From Adiantum capillus-veneris (Eukaryota > Streptophyta > Polypodiopsida > Polypodiales > Pteridaceae): a DNA stretch of 64,000 nt. The translations under genes were made by a program, and so were the position numbers. Below are positions 30,013 to 40,480 of the stretch, piece after piece. Below the pieces are notes generated by a model, which did not search any database, was not told where the DNA came from, and saw only the letters and a list, made by a program, of their open reading frames with translations. Numbering within the stretch: position 1 is the first letter of the stretch; the number at the start of each line of letters is the position of its first letter. The stretch is from contig CM043968.1 in the NCBI GenBank assembly GCA_014529385.2, positions 131,126,018-131,190,017 of the forward strand, given 5' to 3'.

Positions 30013-31147
30013 TGTGGGTGGGATGGAAATACACAGAACGCCTCTATAATGACCCGACACACACTCTTGGGAAGAAACACACACACACTATGGGGCACCA
30101 CTCAGCTTACACAACACACCTGGTCGAGACAAGGAACACACCGACGGAGTGAGAGGAGAGAGACTAACCACTTACCCACTCCACACAGAGACACACACAC
30201 CCAAAAAACTCATCTCAAAAGAGGATAAATTTTGATATTTAGATACAAATGAGCTTAGGCCAACACCAATGGGGCAAATAGCTCACACAATATGGGTAAA
30301 ACATGCCAGATACAATCACAAACTGGAGCAGAAACTTCATTCATAGCAGAAACTTACACAGCCAAAACAACAGAAAAAAAAATGAGGAATTTGGAAAAAT
30401 GGACAACGCCATCACGTCCGGAACGGCCCAAAACCCCAGTCTACAATGTCAAAGTGCTCAAATCCGACCTCGGATGAGCAGTTTACGGCCAAAACAGGCT
30501 CCAAAAACACCAAAAACACACCTGCGGCTGTTCCTCCTCTTCTCTCCACGTTTTTTCTGGTCCTTTCTCTGTTTTTTCAGTTCCCACACTTAGCTTTTTT
30601 ACTTGGGCACCGTTGGCCTTTTAGATGACCTCAAAAGGACCCCAAACAGGCCAAAAACTGACCTCGCAGTGCATAGGTGTCACCTTTTTGCATCCATACG
30701 CACACCTGGCACTCAGCATTTTTTAATAATGCATCTCGCAACCACGTGAAGTGGCCCCAAAATATGGTCCTCATGATGACCTTTCTGCATAATTATCACA
30801 AGAAAACATCCACGTTGTGTCCATACTTCTCCACATGCAAGTATTGACCCCATTCACCGTCCTGACGCCACTAGATGCCATATGACGCACCTGCTTACCT
30901 CATGTCATCGGCCCGCGGATAGCTTCCTCGAGAAGTTTTACGCGCTACCAACTCCTCATTATTGTAGAAAAAACACACTGGTACTGGTAATAGTGAAAAT
31001 TGATGCACTATGTACATAGTGTCCTACCTGTGCACATGTGGGCCCCACGTAACCACCTGGCTCTGGAAAATGGGCAATACTTTATTTGATGCACCATGCA
31101 TGGGTATGTACATATGTGCAATCCCTTGCTCCAAAAAACTCCTGACA
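30013..31147 (-). repeat. 3' LTR of the gag-only element (1135 bp)
   Basis: Near-identical to 41438-42578. On the minus strand it starts TGTCAGGAGTTTTTTGG. Confidence 0.9.
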
Positions 31148-31167
31148 TAATTTGCCCACCCCCTAGC
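31148..31167 (-). promoter_or_regulatory. Polypurine tract of the gag-only element
   Basis: Minus-strand AGGGGGTGGGCAAATTA directly before TGTCAGGAG, the 3' LTR start. Confidence 0.65.
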
Positions 31168-31197
31168 CTGCTAGAGCATTCATGCTCAGCATCAGCA

Positions 31198-31701
31198 CTA
31201 GTAGATGCTCATTCCACCTGGATCAAAAGGCCAAAGGCATATTGCCTGATTCACAAGAAGCATCATAACACCACACCTACATTTTTCAACAATCAACCAA
31301 AATGCACCATAGGCATATCCAACTAACACATCCGCCCTGTCTGGAGTTCCAAAAGCATAAATATTGCATGCCACATTCAACCCAACCGATAGAGACAACT
31401 CAAGTGACTCATCACCTGGCATCTTGGCTTCACGAGCCATAGCAACAACATGCAAATCATGCACCCAAGTAGCTAAAAGCATTGTGTGAAGGTAAAGTTG
31501 TTGATATCCTAAACACAAAAGTATCCCCGCAGCACACATATCCCTAGCATAGACATCCACATAGCTGAGATTGGACTCATATATGCCAAACCCCTTCTCA
31601 TCATCATAAGAATACTCATCATCACACATAACTTTATCCACATCATAATCATGGCTAGCACCTCTATCCATAGCTTCTAGCATGGGTTCATCAGTCTCCA
31701 A
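31198..31701 (-). CDS. Unknown ORF in the gag-only element
   Basis: 167-codon ORF with an acidic first third (DYDVDKVMCDDEYSYDDEKG) and a more hydrophobic remainder, ending near the 3' LTR. With 31714-32139 it forms the region where other elements carry protease and polymerase. No domain recognised; the two frames may once have been one. Confidence 0.3.
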   Translation of the reverse strand: METDEPMLEAMDRGASHDYDVDKVMCDDEYSYDDEKGFGIYESNLSYVDVYARDMCAAGILLCLGYQQLYLHTMLLATWVHDLHVVAMAREAKMPGDESLELSLSVGLNVACNIYAFGTPDRADVLVGYAYGAFWLIVEKCRCGVMMLLVNQAICLWPFDPGGMSIY

Positions 31702-31713
31702 GAATACAAATCC

Positions 31714-32139
31714 CTACTCTAAACCACAATCATGCTCACCAATCGGTTCAATCACTGCACATACATCAAAATATGGCTTCAAAACAGGCTCCACATCCAA
31801 CAAATCCACAAAATGGCTCTCAACCTTGCCCTCTTCCCTAATTTCCAAGGAACTAGTATCCAAAGATACGTGCTCATCATCAATAACCTCAACCTCACAC
31901 TCACACCCAGAATCACAAGGTACACAAGTAGCCAATGCATCCTCTTCAAGACTTTTCAATCCTGTATCCAAAGAATTACTCACCTCTTTAGGCTCTTCCA
32001 TAAACCTATCAACCCGCAAGACCTCTTTACGCTTCACAATAGACCTTGGGAAGAAACGAGAAACATCATAGGATAGGCTACTTTTCATCTGCTTAGGCTT
32101 AACTTCATCTTCCATGCCAAATCCATCTTGCACATGCAT
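31714..32139 (-). CDS. Unknown acidic ORF in the gag-only element
   Basis: 141-codon ORF, rich in Glu/Asp/Val, with one CVPCDSGCEC cluster. It starts within the end of gag in another frame. Not recognised. Confidence 0.3.
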   Translation of the reverse strand: MHVQDGFGMEDEVKPKQMKSSLSYDVSRFFPRSIVKRKEVLRVDRFMEEPKEVSNSLDTGLKSLEEDALATCVPCDSGCECEVEVIDDEHVSLDTSSLEIREEGKVESHFVDLLDVEPVLKPYFDVCAVIEPIGEHDCGLE

Positions 32140-32650
32140 GTACTGATACCATGTTCCTCAAGACGCTTAAACTTCCATTCCTTCTGCTTTGCAATGCATA
32201 CTCCATCTTCAAAAGACTCGAGCCTCTTCAACTCAGCCTCGAACCGCAACCAAGGTGACAAACCATCAACAAAAATACTTTTCTTCAATGAACAAGGGGG
32301 GGTCTCATCCTTAAGAGCAACACACCAATGAGTTCATAAATCTGTAAAACCTTGTACATAGGCATCAACACCTTGACAAGAACCTTTCTTAAGAGCATTG
32401 AGCTCATTCCATACTGCATTTGCATCTTCAAAAACCTGGAAATGCTCTAAAAAAGCTTCTATAAACTTGTCAAGACTCAAACCATAAGAAGAAGCCACTG
32501 CTTCTTTAGCTTCCAAATCCATGAACCAAACACGGGCCTCATCTTTCAAAAGCAATCCAAATAGACTCAAAATCTTCTCCTCATCACACATATTGTTGCT
32601 TATGCATGCCACCTCGACTTGCTTCAGAAAGTCTTCCGCATCTTCACCAC
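32085..32650 (-). pseudogene. Gag of the gag-only element, 3' part, interrupted by CACTA
   Basis: From the CACTA border the frame reads a typical Ty3 gag (FGLLLKDEARVWFMDLE, FIEAFLEHFQVF, VDAYVQGFTDL). A single in-frame TGA (32334-32336) follows, after which the same frame continues (ETPPCSLKKSIFVDGL, KQKEWKFKRLEEH) to about 32085. The N-terminal part is at 40341-40452 on the other side of the CACTA. With one copy of the 3-bp duplication removed the two halves are in frame. Confidence 0.8.
32648..32650. repeat. Target-site duplication CAC of the intact CACTA (left)
   Basis: CAC at 32648-32650, matching 40341-40343. Three bases is the expected CACTA duplication. Confidence 0.85.
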
Positions 32651-32662
32651 CACTACAAGAGG
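32651..32662. repeat. CACTA left terminal inverted repeat
   Basis: CACTACAAGAGG, perfect match to the complement of 40329-40340. Confidence 0.95.
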
Positions 32663-32674
32663 TTATGTGCTCTT

Positions 32675-32945
32675 GTGACGCTCTTAGCGACGGAAATACA
32701 CTGGGTTTTTATAACCCCCGGCGTCGCTATAAGCGTCGCTAAAAGCGTCGCTACGAGAGCGTCGCTATATGCGTCGCTATCTGCGTCGCTATAAGCGTCG
32801 CTATAGGCGTCGCTATATAGCGACGCTTATAGCGACGCCTATAGCGACGCAGATAGCGACGCTCTCACAGAAGAGTATAGCGACGCATATAGCGACGCTA
32901 CAGAGCCATAAATAGCGACGCTTATAGCGACGCCTGAGAGAATAT
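32675..32945. repeat. CACTA left subterminal repeat array
   Basis: More than fifteen copies of an ~11-bp GCGTCGCTATA motif in both orientations, with a switch of strand at about 32818, which makes a long palindrome. Such arrays bind the TNPA-type protein in known CACTA elements. Confidence 0.9.
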
Positions 32946-33298
32946 TTTTTTGGTGGCAGGGCATTGAATGCCCTGCCACCCATCAACCATATTGTACTTG
33001 ATTCACTTTTTAAAAAAAGTGCAAAGGTAAATAATAGACCCAAAATAGTCACCCACAAGACGCATTGTTTGCAAAATTGACAATTGTACACATCATAGAC
33101 AAACTGAATTGATTGGCAAATGTAATAATGACAATTGTACAACATCATAGGCATAAAGAATTGATTGGCAAAAGGAATTGCGGTGACAAATGTAATAATA
33201 TACATGGTTCAAAAAGACGTATAAAATCCGTCTCATGATACATAAGCTATGAGAAACCCTAAACTAATGCTATCTAGCTACGGCTAAACTGACGTCGT

Positions 33299-34612
33299 CT
33301 AATCAGACGTCTCATCGCGTCCAAGCGGCGTATCTGTCGGATTCTGCAAAAAAAGACAATAAGACAGTTTTCAGTAAGTATAAACATATAACGACATTTA
33401 TAAAACAATACAAAAAATAAAAAAGAGTAAACCGTAATACTAACCATGCCGCTGCGAGAACTGAGAATGTCCATCAGGGCGTTTAAGCCCTTCCTGCCTG
33501 CGTACTCGCGCTCGTACGGTGTGGGATCACGTCCTGTCATCGACCACTGTCAAAACATACAAAGATTTCATTATGTTAGAACTAAAAAACTCATAAACCC
33601 TAAACTATCGAACATGCATAAAGAGCAATGTGAAAAGACTTACAAAATCGGCCTCAAATGATGCCCATCCACCGCTCCCCAAGTGGTGCGAGCTCCCTGC
33701 CTCTACTCGCGCTCTGGCTGCATCTTTTTGTTGCTTCCACTTGTCGGGATTCTCGCGCGCTGCTTTCTTCGCATTCTTCCAATCTTCTTTGGCCAGCCAA
33801 TCTGGCCTATTCCACCCATTCTTGATTGCTTTTTGCACTTCGGAACGCTTGTGTTTGCAGTATTCGCGCATTCGAATCTTCATCAGGTCTTCATTGAAGC
33901 GCTGATCCCGTGTTGGAACGGGAAACTCATCATGAAGTATGCTGATGACTCTGTTTTTTAAATCACTTGGTACTTCACTCCATTTGTTTAGTATATAGTG
34001 TCTAAACAGCTGAGAGCAAAGACCACGCATGCGCGAGATCACCTTCTTGCCGTCATCATCCATGATGATGCCGCCGCTGATGTCGACGGAGTAAGGCAAG
34101 CCCTCTGGCCGGTGACGCGTGAACCTGGGTGTCCCGGCAGGGGTCTCTAGCGGCGTGTCGATGGGGGTACGGACGTCAGGTGTCTCCACCGGCGTCTGGG
34201 CCCCGAAGCGAGGAGTGTCGAGTGGGGTGGCTCCTGGCGGAGTAGGTAGAGGTGTGTAGCTTCTAGGAACAGTCAGCCGTGCAAAACCTGGCGTAGACGG
34301 CGATGCTGTGGCTGGTGTGGGGGCGGGCAAAGAAGGGGAGGGTAAAGAGCCTCGTCGAACACGAGGCGGTGTGGAGGCATCGGTGGCGGAATCCCCACAA
34401 CAACCGCCACCGCCACCACTAGAGCGCCGGTGTCTAGAAGAGTGTGACGCTCGTCTCGTCGACGCCGAAGCTTCGGAGCGCGCCGAATGCTCCGAAAGAG
34501 AGGGAGATGCGGATGGTGTAGGAACGCGCGATGATGCGCCAGAGCGATGACGCTCCACGTACCACTGTCTCTGCTGCGGTGACAAAGAAGAAAGAAACTC
34601 CTCATCATCCAT
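33299..34612 (-). CDS. TNPA-like transposon protein (3 exons, ~371 aa)
   Basis: Exons 34612-33644, 33546-33445 and 33343-33299, all with GT/AG borders and no interruption. Start MDDEEFLSSLSPQQR. Residues ~20-190 are Ser/Pro/Thr-rich with TP repeats (TPLDTP, TPVETP, TPIDTP). From about 200 comes a basic domain (LFRHYILNKWSEVPSDLKNR and WNRPDWLAKEDW) resembling the plant Ptta/En/Spm transposase family, ending FEADF/WSMTGRDPTPYE. In CACTA elements this second protein binds the subterminal repeats; here those would be the GCGTCGCTATA arrays. Exon choice is mine, based on splice sites. Confidence 0.75.
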
Positions 34613-34833
34613 ACCTGCATTAAACACACGAATATTTAAACTTAATATTGAATGAATAGAGTAGACAATGACGCAAATACTATTAAATACAATGACGTAA
34701 TGACGCATATAAATACAATGACGCAATGAATCGAGTGGTAGAAGAGGCAAGTCGAAAACTCAGAATTTTCAATCAAAAGAGCTAGAGCTTTTACAGCACG
34801 GAGCAAAATTGTTCAAATACAATATTTGTGGCT

Positions 34834-37800
34834 TTAAGAGATCTCTCTCTCATCCTCGCATAACTCAGCATAACTTCCTATATCTATATAGAGCTCTCCG
34901 TTTAAACACATATCCTCTGTTTCATTTTGTAGCTCCTCTGCATGCACCCCATATAGAGCAGTAGCATCTTGATGCTCGTCTGGCACCACCGCAGCGGCTT
35001 CTGATTGAGCATCTTCTCTGATCTCCTCCATTGATGTCGTTGTGATTGGCACATGGTAGCCTTCATACGTCCTTGCACTACGAGGGGCTACCTCTATGAC
35101 GTACCACCAGTTTGATGTAGACTTTGTAGGATGAAATACTACCTGCCAGAGCCACATAACTTACATGAGAGCTTTCAAGCACATAACTTGTAAAAGGGGG
35201 ATGTTAACTATTTATATACTTACTTGTTCACAATGCTCGGGTAGTACGAAAGTGTCTCTTAGGTCAGTCCATTTCTTAGTAGAATCCACCTCAAGAAAAC
35301 CAGACTCTCCTCTACGCACAGTAGCGTTTCGACCCTCCATGATTATCTTGAACCATTGCACGTCGAACAAGTCGACAAAAAATCCTCTGTAATCGATCCT
35401 CAAAATCTCTTGCAGCGTGCCGAAGTAAGTGAGTTCCGCCACCACGGGATCTGCATCAGAGGAACGTCGTCGACTAGACTGTTCAAATTTTGCCATGATT
35501 CCACAATCTTGAGTAAAACGCTTTTTGTCGATTCGTTCCACCCTAAAATGTCGACCTTTACACCATGCTGCTGTGTATGACTTATACTACAACGAACAAA
35601 GATTATGAGTGGCCGTTCAAACGTTTATAAATAAAGTCACTTGCTAGTCGTACATTGCAAACTTACCTTGGTCGCGCAACCCCGAGAGTACTCCCACTCT
35701 TCTTCAGTCACTTCGTCACCGCATTGTTGTGCGCTTTTCAATTGGTTGTGCAACCATCTTAAGCTCATGAAGGTTGGTAGGCTCTCCAGAACCGCTGGAT
35801 AGTGCATCGGTGGTCGTCTTCCCCGTCTCCACTCGATTCGTGCCCTTTGTCGCTCTTGCTTTGCATCCTCATATTGTGAAATCCACTTTTGCATCACTGG
35901 ATTGTGAAGCATGCAAAATCGGTTGATTTTAGCCTCTAGATCTTCCGTCATCTTCTTCTCAACACCGAGATTGCACATGACAATCCCAGATATGCGCTCA
36001 TCATCTATGGTTCGCCATAGCGTATCCCGGGATTTATCAAATCCGTCTAACCACTCTCCAATGTACACTAGGGACTCTGATACCAACCAACCTTCTGCCA
36101 TGCTACCCTCCGGACGTGCCTTTTGACGCACATATCCCTTAAGCGTTTTCATGAAACGCTCTAAGAAGAACATCCATCTGGAATGAACTGTGCCAGCTAT
36201 TTCCACCTCATCAACTATGTGAATAAGAAGATGCACCTGAATGGTTAGCATTGTAGTAGGAAAATGTTTCTCAAACATGCACACAAGCTCCGCAGCATTT
36301 AGTTTGGCGAATGGTATGGAGTCTATGTCGATCTCCTTTTGTGAGATCCATCGCACCAGCTTTGCAAGTTTGTAGATTGTGTTACGGATGTCGAGAGACA
36401 AACATCCCTCAATGGCAACCGGTAAAATAAACTGTAAAGTATGTGCAGCAATGATATTAAAGTCCACATTTTATGCAATGATATTAAAGTCCACTATGAA
36501 CGTACCTGACACATTTTATGCCAATCGTGTGACTTCAAACCGGTAAGCTTTCCTTCTTTAGTAAAACACGTTCGGAGCGAGTGCATTACGCCAGTGGGGG
36601 TCCGCAAAGATCGAATGGCCTCTTTTACTTTGCGTTCTTGGGCTCCTGTGAAAATCCATGGTGCTTTAGGAAGTTTTATCGATCCATCAGACGCTGTTTG
36701 CGGCCAATATTGCTCCATACGATCCACATTTCTAAGGTCAACTCTGGCTCCCAAAGTATCTTTCTTGCCGGTCAAATGGTCCCATAGTAGATTACCCACA
36801 TTCTTGAATATGTGCATTGGATCGAGCAAGTGATTGATCACGAGTCGAGGCCAGTATGGTAACTCGTACCATAGAGATAGTCTCTTCATCCCTGGAGGCA
36901 ATCCGTCATCGCACATCTCCTTCTGCTCTAACCATGCTTGTGCAGACATCCTTGGTGGCTCTCTTCCCAAAAAGCCGTCGCGTAACACATGATTCTCCGG
37001 AAGATACGCTTGATGACCTTCGTAGATTTGCTTCTTCAGTGAGGGTGCCCTACGTGCATTCAGTCTAGGTCCACATGTGACACATGCTCTGTATCCGCTT
37101 GTTTGAAGCCCTGCATGTATACACATGATAATAGATCAACTATGGGGAAAAACAAGATTTACAGTGTCTGAGAGAGGAGTGTCAATAGATCACCTGAGCA
37201 TTCTGTTAGCCCGGGATAGTCATGCATGGTCCACATTAGAATACCTCTGATCAAAGCATTCCGTCGTCCTGTGTGTCGGCTCATATCCACCACCTCTATG
37301 CCAATCCACAATTGTTGTAGCTCTTCCAATAGTGGACGAAGATACACATCCATATTCCCCACTTTATATCGCCCTGGCACAATCAAGCTTAGCCATAGGT
37401 GCCCCTTCTTCGTAGTCAACCACGGGGGAATGTTGTAGTTGACGATGACAACGGGCCATACACTGTAAGATGTTGATCTTTGACCAAATGGATTTACGCC
37501 ATCCATAGCCAGGCCTAAGCGCAAATTTCGAGCTTCCCTGGCAAAATCCGACCATGTTCCATCTATATGTTTCCAGGCTGCGCAATCTGCAGGAATTCGT
37601 AGCACACCATCCGAAGATTTATTCTCCTCATGCCATGATGCTAGGGCGGCCATGGACTTACATTCGAAGAAATGCTTGATGCGAGGAAGCAAAGGAAAAT
37701 GTCGCAAAACCTTTTGTGGAATTTTTGTCCCGTGGAGATCTACTCGATATCTTTCGGAATCACATTTCGGACACTTCTCCATGTCTGTGTATTCCCCTCT

Positions 37801-38562
37801 GAAAAGAATGCAGTCATTAGGACAAGCGTGGATAGAATTGTAATCCATCCCCAAGTTTCGCAAAATCTTTCTTGCTTCATCTCGGGAATCTGGCATCACA
37901 TTGTCAGCTGGTAGAATGTGCTCTTTCAGCAATCTACACAACATAAAAATATGATACAGTCGTGTAGAAATCTATCAGATCATTATACACCATGAGCTCT
38001 ATTAAAGTAAACTAATTGTAATAGATCACCTGAAAAGCGCTGTGACGCTAGTGTCACTCCATCCAAACTTTGCCTGCATGTTGAGAAGAACCAGGAGTGC
38101 TTTCAATCTAGACATACGTGCTCCATTATACAATGATGTATCGGCTTCACTTTTCATATCATCATAGATAAGCCTTTCTGAATCCATGATTGTCTCGATC
38201 ATTTCATCAATCTCGGGCTCAAACATTGCCTCGTTGGGAATGTGCTCTGCATGATCATCCCCCGAGCTGTCAGAGGCTACATCTTGTGGCCTCACATATG
38301 CTGCTTGACCAAAGCGCCTGCGAATACGTCTATTGGGTTGCAAGATTGCTGCTTGTTGGCCAGCGTCAGAGTCCGACGAGTTATAATTGGCAACAACTCG
38401 ATCTATAATAGATGGATCGAACTCGCCAAATTCACGAACGTGCTGCAAAGAAACACGTCTTGTCCGTCGCACAGCATGCTTGCATTGATTACAAGGACAT
38501 AAGACCCTCGTTGAGAGATAGGTGTTTCTGTTGGACGGTCCCACATCCTCGTCGCTACTCAT
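34834..38562 (-). CDS. TNP2-like CACTA transposase (6 exons, ~1104 aa)
   Basis: Exons 38562-38030, 37933-37194, 37110-36506, 36431-35667, 35586-35224 and 35142-34834, each bounded by GT/AG; they sum to 3315 bases, exactly 1105 codons, and the phases agree. Exon A has the CPCNQCKH zinc-type motif of the transposase-associated domain. Exon B has HACPNDCILFRGEY, CPKC, LPRIKHFF, AMDGVNPFG and NYNIPPWL of the TNP2 catalytic domain. Exon C has LLDPMHIFKNV and GLKSHDWHKM. Exon D is DUF4218-like (WMFFLERFMKTLKGYV), exon E DUF4216-like (YFGTLQEILRIDYRGFFVDL). It cuts and joins element ends at the CACTA termini. No stop or frameshift was found, unlike copies 2 and 3. Confidence 0.9.
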
Positions 38563-38624
38563 AATGAGGATAAAAAACTTATAACCTAGACAACAAATTT
38601 AATATTCTATTGGCATTCTTCATC

Positions 38625-38665
<41 letters not shown>
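38625..38665 (+). repeat. (TC)n microsatellite upstream of TNP2
   Basis: About 20 TC units between the shared leader block and the TNP2 start codon; GA in transcript sense. Copy 2 has only a short version (18524-18542). Confidence 0.9.
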
Positions 38666-38668
<3 letters not shown>

Positions 38669-38679
38669 ACCTCACATTC

Positions 38680-38900
38680 TCTAGTCATGTCCAATCCCCG
38701 CACACCTCGGTCTAGAGGTGCACGGAGATCAGAACCACCGGGTTATAATCTCGTCTTTATTGGTCAATACCTATATTTGTGGGTACAAGAAATCTAGACA
38801 CCCACGTCTACATGATACTGCATGTAGTGGACAAAATCCCTTTGCCTCTTCTCTAGCTGTAGCACTTCACTTCATCTTAACATCTTTTCACAGTAGATCT
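38680..38900 (-). promoter_or_regulatory. Shared leader block upstream of TNP2
   Basis: Reverse complement of the block at 18340-18540, 120-340 bp before the TNP2 ATG. Conserved between CACTA copies and tandemly repeated at 59091-60255. Function inferred from position only. Confidence 0.5.
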
Positions 38901-39041
38901 TTTCACTGTTCGTCTAACTCTAAACCCTAAACCGTAAGTAATTCTTGCGTGGACTCGATCTAACGTAAATAAGCGTAAATCTAAATAAACGTAAATCTAA
39001 CTAAAAATAAAGCTAAATCTAATTTAACGTAAGTCTAATGA

Positions 39042-39245
39042 CTAGAGGTTGTCTAGATGGTCATTGTGTCGGGGATGTAGTGACTCTTGCCGCCCTGAAG
39101 ATCCACCTTCTTCCCTATCTTCTGAAGACATTTCACCAGTACTTTTGGATCGACGGAGCCCACTATGAGTGAAGACAGCAATACCCTATATTCCATTGAG
39201 GGCTTTCTTCACCCGCTTCATGCAGGCATCGCAGTCTATGGAGAC
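39042..39245 (-). pseudogene. HMA-domain fragment in the intact CACTA
   Basis: Minus-strand translation gives VSIDCDACMKRVKKALNGI followed by the same TAG as in copy 2, then, in the shifted frame, the second half of the HMA fold. The CaaX-ending tail present in copy 2 (17757-17915) is absent here. Same direction as the transposase. Confidence 0.75.
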
Positions 39246-39477
39246 CCGCATCTAATCTAATATAACATAAATCTAAATCTAGCTTAAATAAATGTAAATC
39301 TAGTTAAAAATAAACCTAAATCTAATTTAATGTAAGTCTACATATAACCTAATCTTTAACGTCTTTTAAAATAGTTTCCTACGACGTTATAACTCTCTTC
39401 TTCCTGTGTGTGTGCGCGTGTGTGGATGTGTGTGCCAATAAAAAGAGATAAATGGTATAACCTTTCTATCACCCATG

Positions 39478-39547
39478 CCAAGTGTGATAGATTGATTATG
39501 CCATTTCTCTCTTGAATAATAGGTCTTCAGTTCAACTCCTCGTCGGC
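39478..39547 (+). other. tRNA-like stretch inside the intact CACTA
   Basis: GCCAAGTGTGATAGATTG start, B-box-like GTTCAACTCC and GTCGGC end; antisense to the transposase as in copy 2 (17232-17302). Stems are imperfect. Confidence 0.3.
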
Positions 39548-39616
39548 TAGATCTTTAGGTCTTTTAATTTTAATTAGTTTCCTACGACGCTCCCTTAGTT
39601 TCTCTTTCTTTCTCTC

Positions 39617-39819
39617 TCAATGTGTGTGCGTTTTTTTGGATCGTATGCATGTTTTCTTTCTCTTTTCCTCTCTCAATGTGTGCGTTTTTTGTTTATGCAT
39701 GTTCTCTCTCTCTTTTCCTCTCTCAATGCGTGCGTTTTTTGTTTATGCATGCTCTCTCTCTCTTTTTCTCTCTCAATGTGTGTGTGCATTCTTTGTTTAT
39801 GTATGTGTGTGCGTTTTTG

Positions 39820-39820
<1 letters not shown>
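39617..39820 (+). repeat. ~50-bp minisatellite, 4 units (intact CACTA)
   Basis: CTCAATG recurs at 39617, 39672, 39722 and 39772 with TTTGTTTATGCATG between. Same array as 17004-17180 in reverse. Confidence 0.85.
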
Positions 39821-39821
<1 letters not shown>

Positions 39822-39859
<38 letters not shown>

Positions 39860-39979
39860 AACACTATATGTGTGTGTGTATGTGTGTGTGTGTGAGAGAG
39901 AGCGCGATGGAGAGAGAAAGAGGGGAAGGGAACATGAGAATGAGGAGAGGGAAGGAGCATACCTGGCTCTCCTTCCTCT

Positions 39980-40025
<46 letters not shown>

Positions 40026-40026
40026 G

Positions 40027-40063
<37 letters not shown>

Positions 40064-40066
40064 GGG
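39822..40066 (+). repeat. (CT)n/(GT)n/(GA)n microsatellites
   Basis: CT tract 39822-39856, GT tracts 39867-39892 and 39985-40021, GA tract 40032-40060. Counterpart of 16735-16950. Confidence 0.9.
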
Positions 40067-40089
40067 AGAGCGTTACCTGTTCTTTGCTT

Positions 40090-40138
40090 GAGGGCGCCGA
40101 AAAACTCAGATCTGAGATCTGAGTTTTTGGGCGCGCTC
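40090..40138. repeat. Conserved CACTA palindrome, intact copy
   Basis: AAAAACTCAGATCT and AGATCTGAGTTTTT arms separated by one base, with GGCGCC/GGGCGC outer arms; the best-formed of the three copies. Confidence 0.85.
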
Positions 40139-40154
40139 GGTTATTTTTTTACCC

Positions 40155-40320
40155 CAGCTGGCGTCGCTATGAGCGTCGCTATGAGCGTCGCTATGAGCGT
40201 CGCTATGAGCGTCGCAAATTTCTTTGTAAATTTGCGACGCTCATAGCGACGCGTATAGCGACGCTCATAGCGACGCCGGGAATTTTTTTTTTTGAGCGTC
40301 GCTGTGTGAGCGTCGCTAAT
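40155..40320. repeat. CACTA right subterminal repeat array with palindrome
   Basis: Nine or so GCGTCGCTAT(GA) units. Five in one orientation run to CGCAAATTT at 40219, then after CTTTGT the array reads back in the other orientation from AAATTTGCG, making an inverted repeat of well over 100 bp. Confidence 0.9.
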
Positions 40321-40328
40321 GTGAAGAG

Positions 40329-40340
40329 CCTCTTGTAGTG
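40329..40340. repeat. CACTA right terminal inverted repeat
   Basis: CCTCTTGTAGTG, followed by the target duplication CAC (40341-40343). Confidence 0.95.
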
Positions 40341-40452
40341 CACTTCTTCCATGAAATTCCGGATAAGAGAAAGCCATGGCTACCCAAGTTACGATGCTTT
40401 GAGAACCCCTTCGAACACACGTGCAAGAACCCAAAACTTTTGACTGACTCAA
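40341..40452 (-). pseudogene. Gag of the gag-only element, N-terminal part
   Basis: Minus-strand frame MSQSKVLGSC ... MAFSYPEFHGRS runs into the CACTA border. The YPEFHG..GEDAE pattern is completed by the sequence at 32650 downward. True start could be the first or a later Met. Confidence 0.7.
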
Positions 40453-40480
40453 TCCCTAGAAACTTCAATGGAGCTCAACT

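Larger units (their letters stand above)
32651..40340 (-). mobile_element. CACTA (En/Spm-type) transposon, apparently intact (7690 bp)
   Basis: Terminal inverted repeats CACTACAAGAGG at 32651-32662 and (inverted) 40329-40340, 3-bp duplications CAC outside, palindromic subterminal arrays at both ends, and two spliced genes on the minus strand: TNP2-like (34834-38562) and TNPA-like (33299-34612). All transposase exons are open with consensus GT/AG sites. The leader carries an HMA gene fragment, a minisatellite and the shared promoter-like block. It is inserted in the gag of the gag-only LTR element, so it is the youngest of the three nested insertions. Confidence 0.95.

Noticed and set aside
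39620-40091. Plus-strand ORFs of 91-155 codons rich in Cys, Val, Leu and Ser
   Set aside because: Microsatellite translation in three overlapping frames; no real gene.
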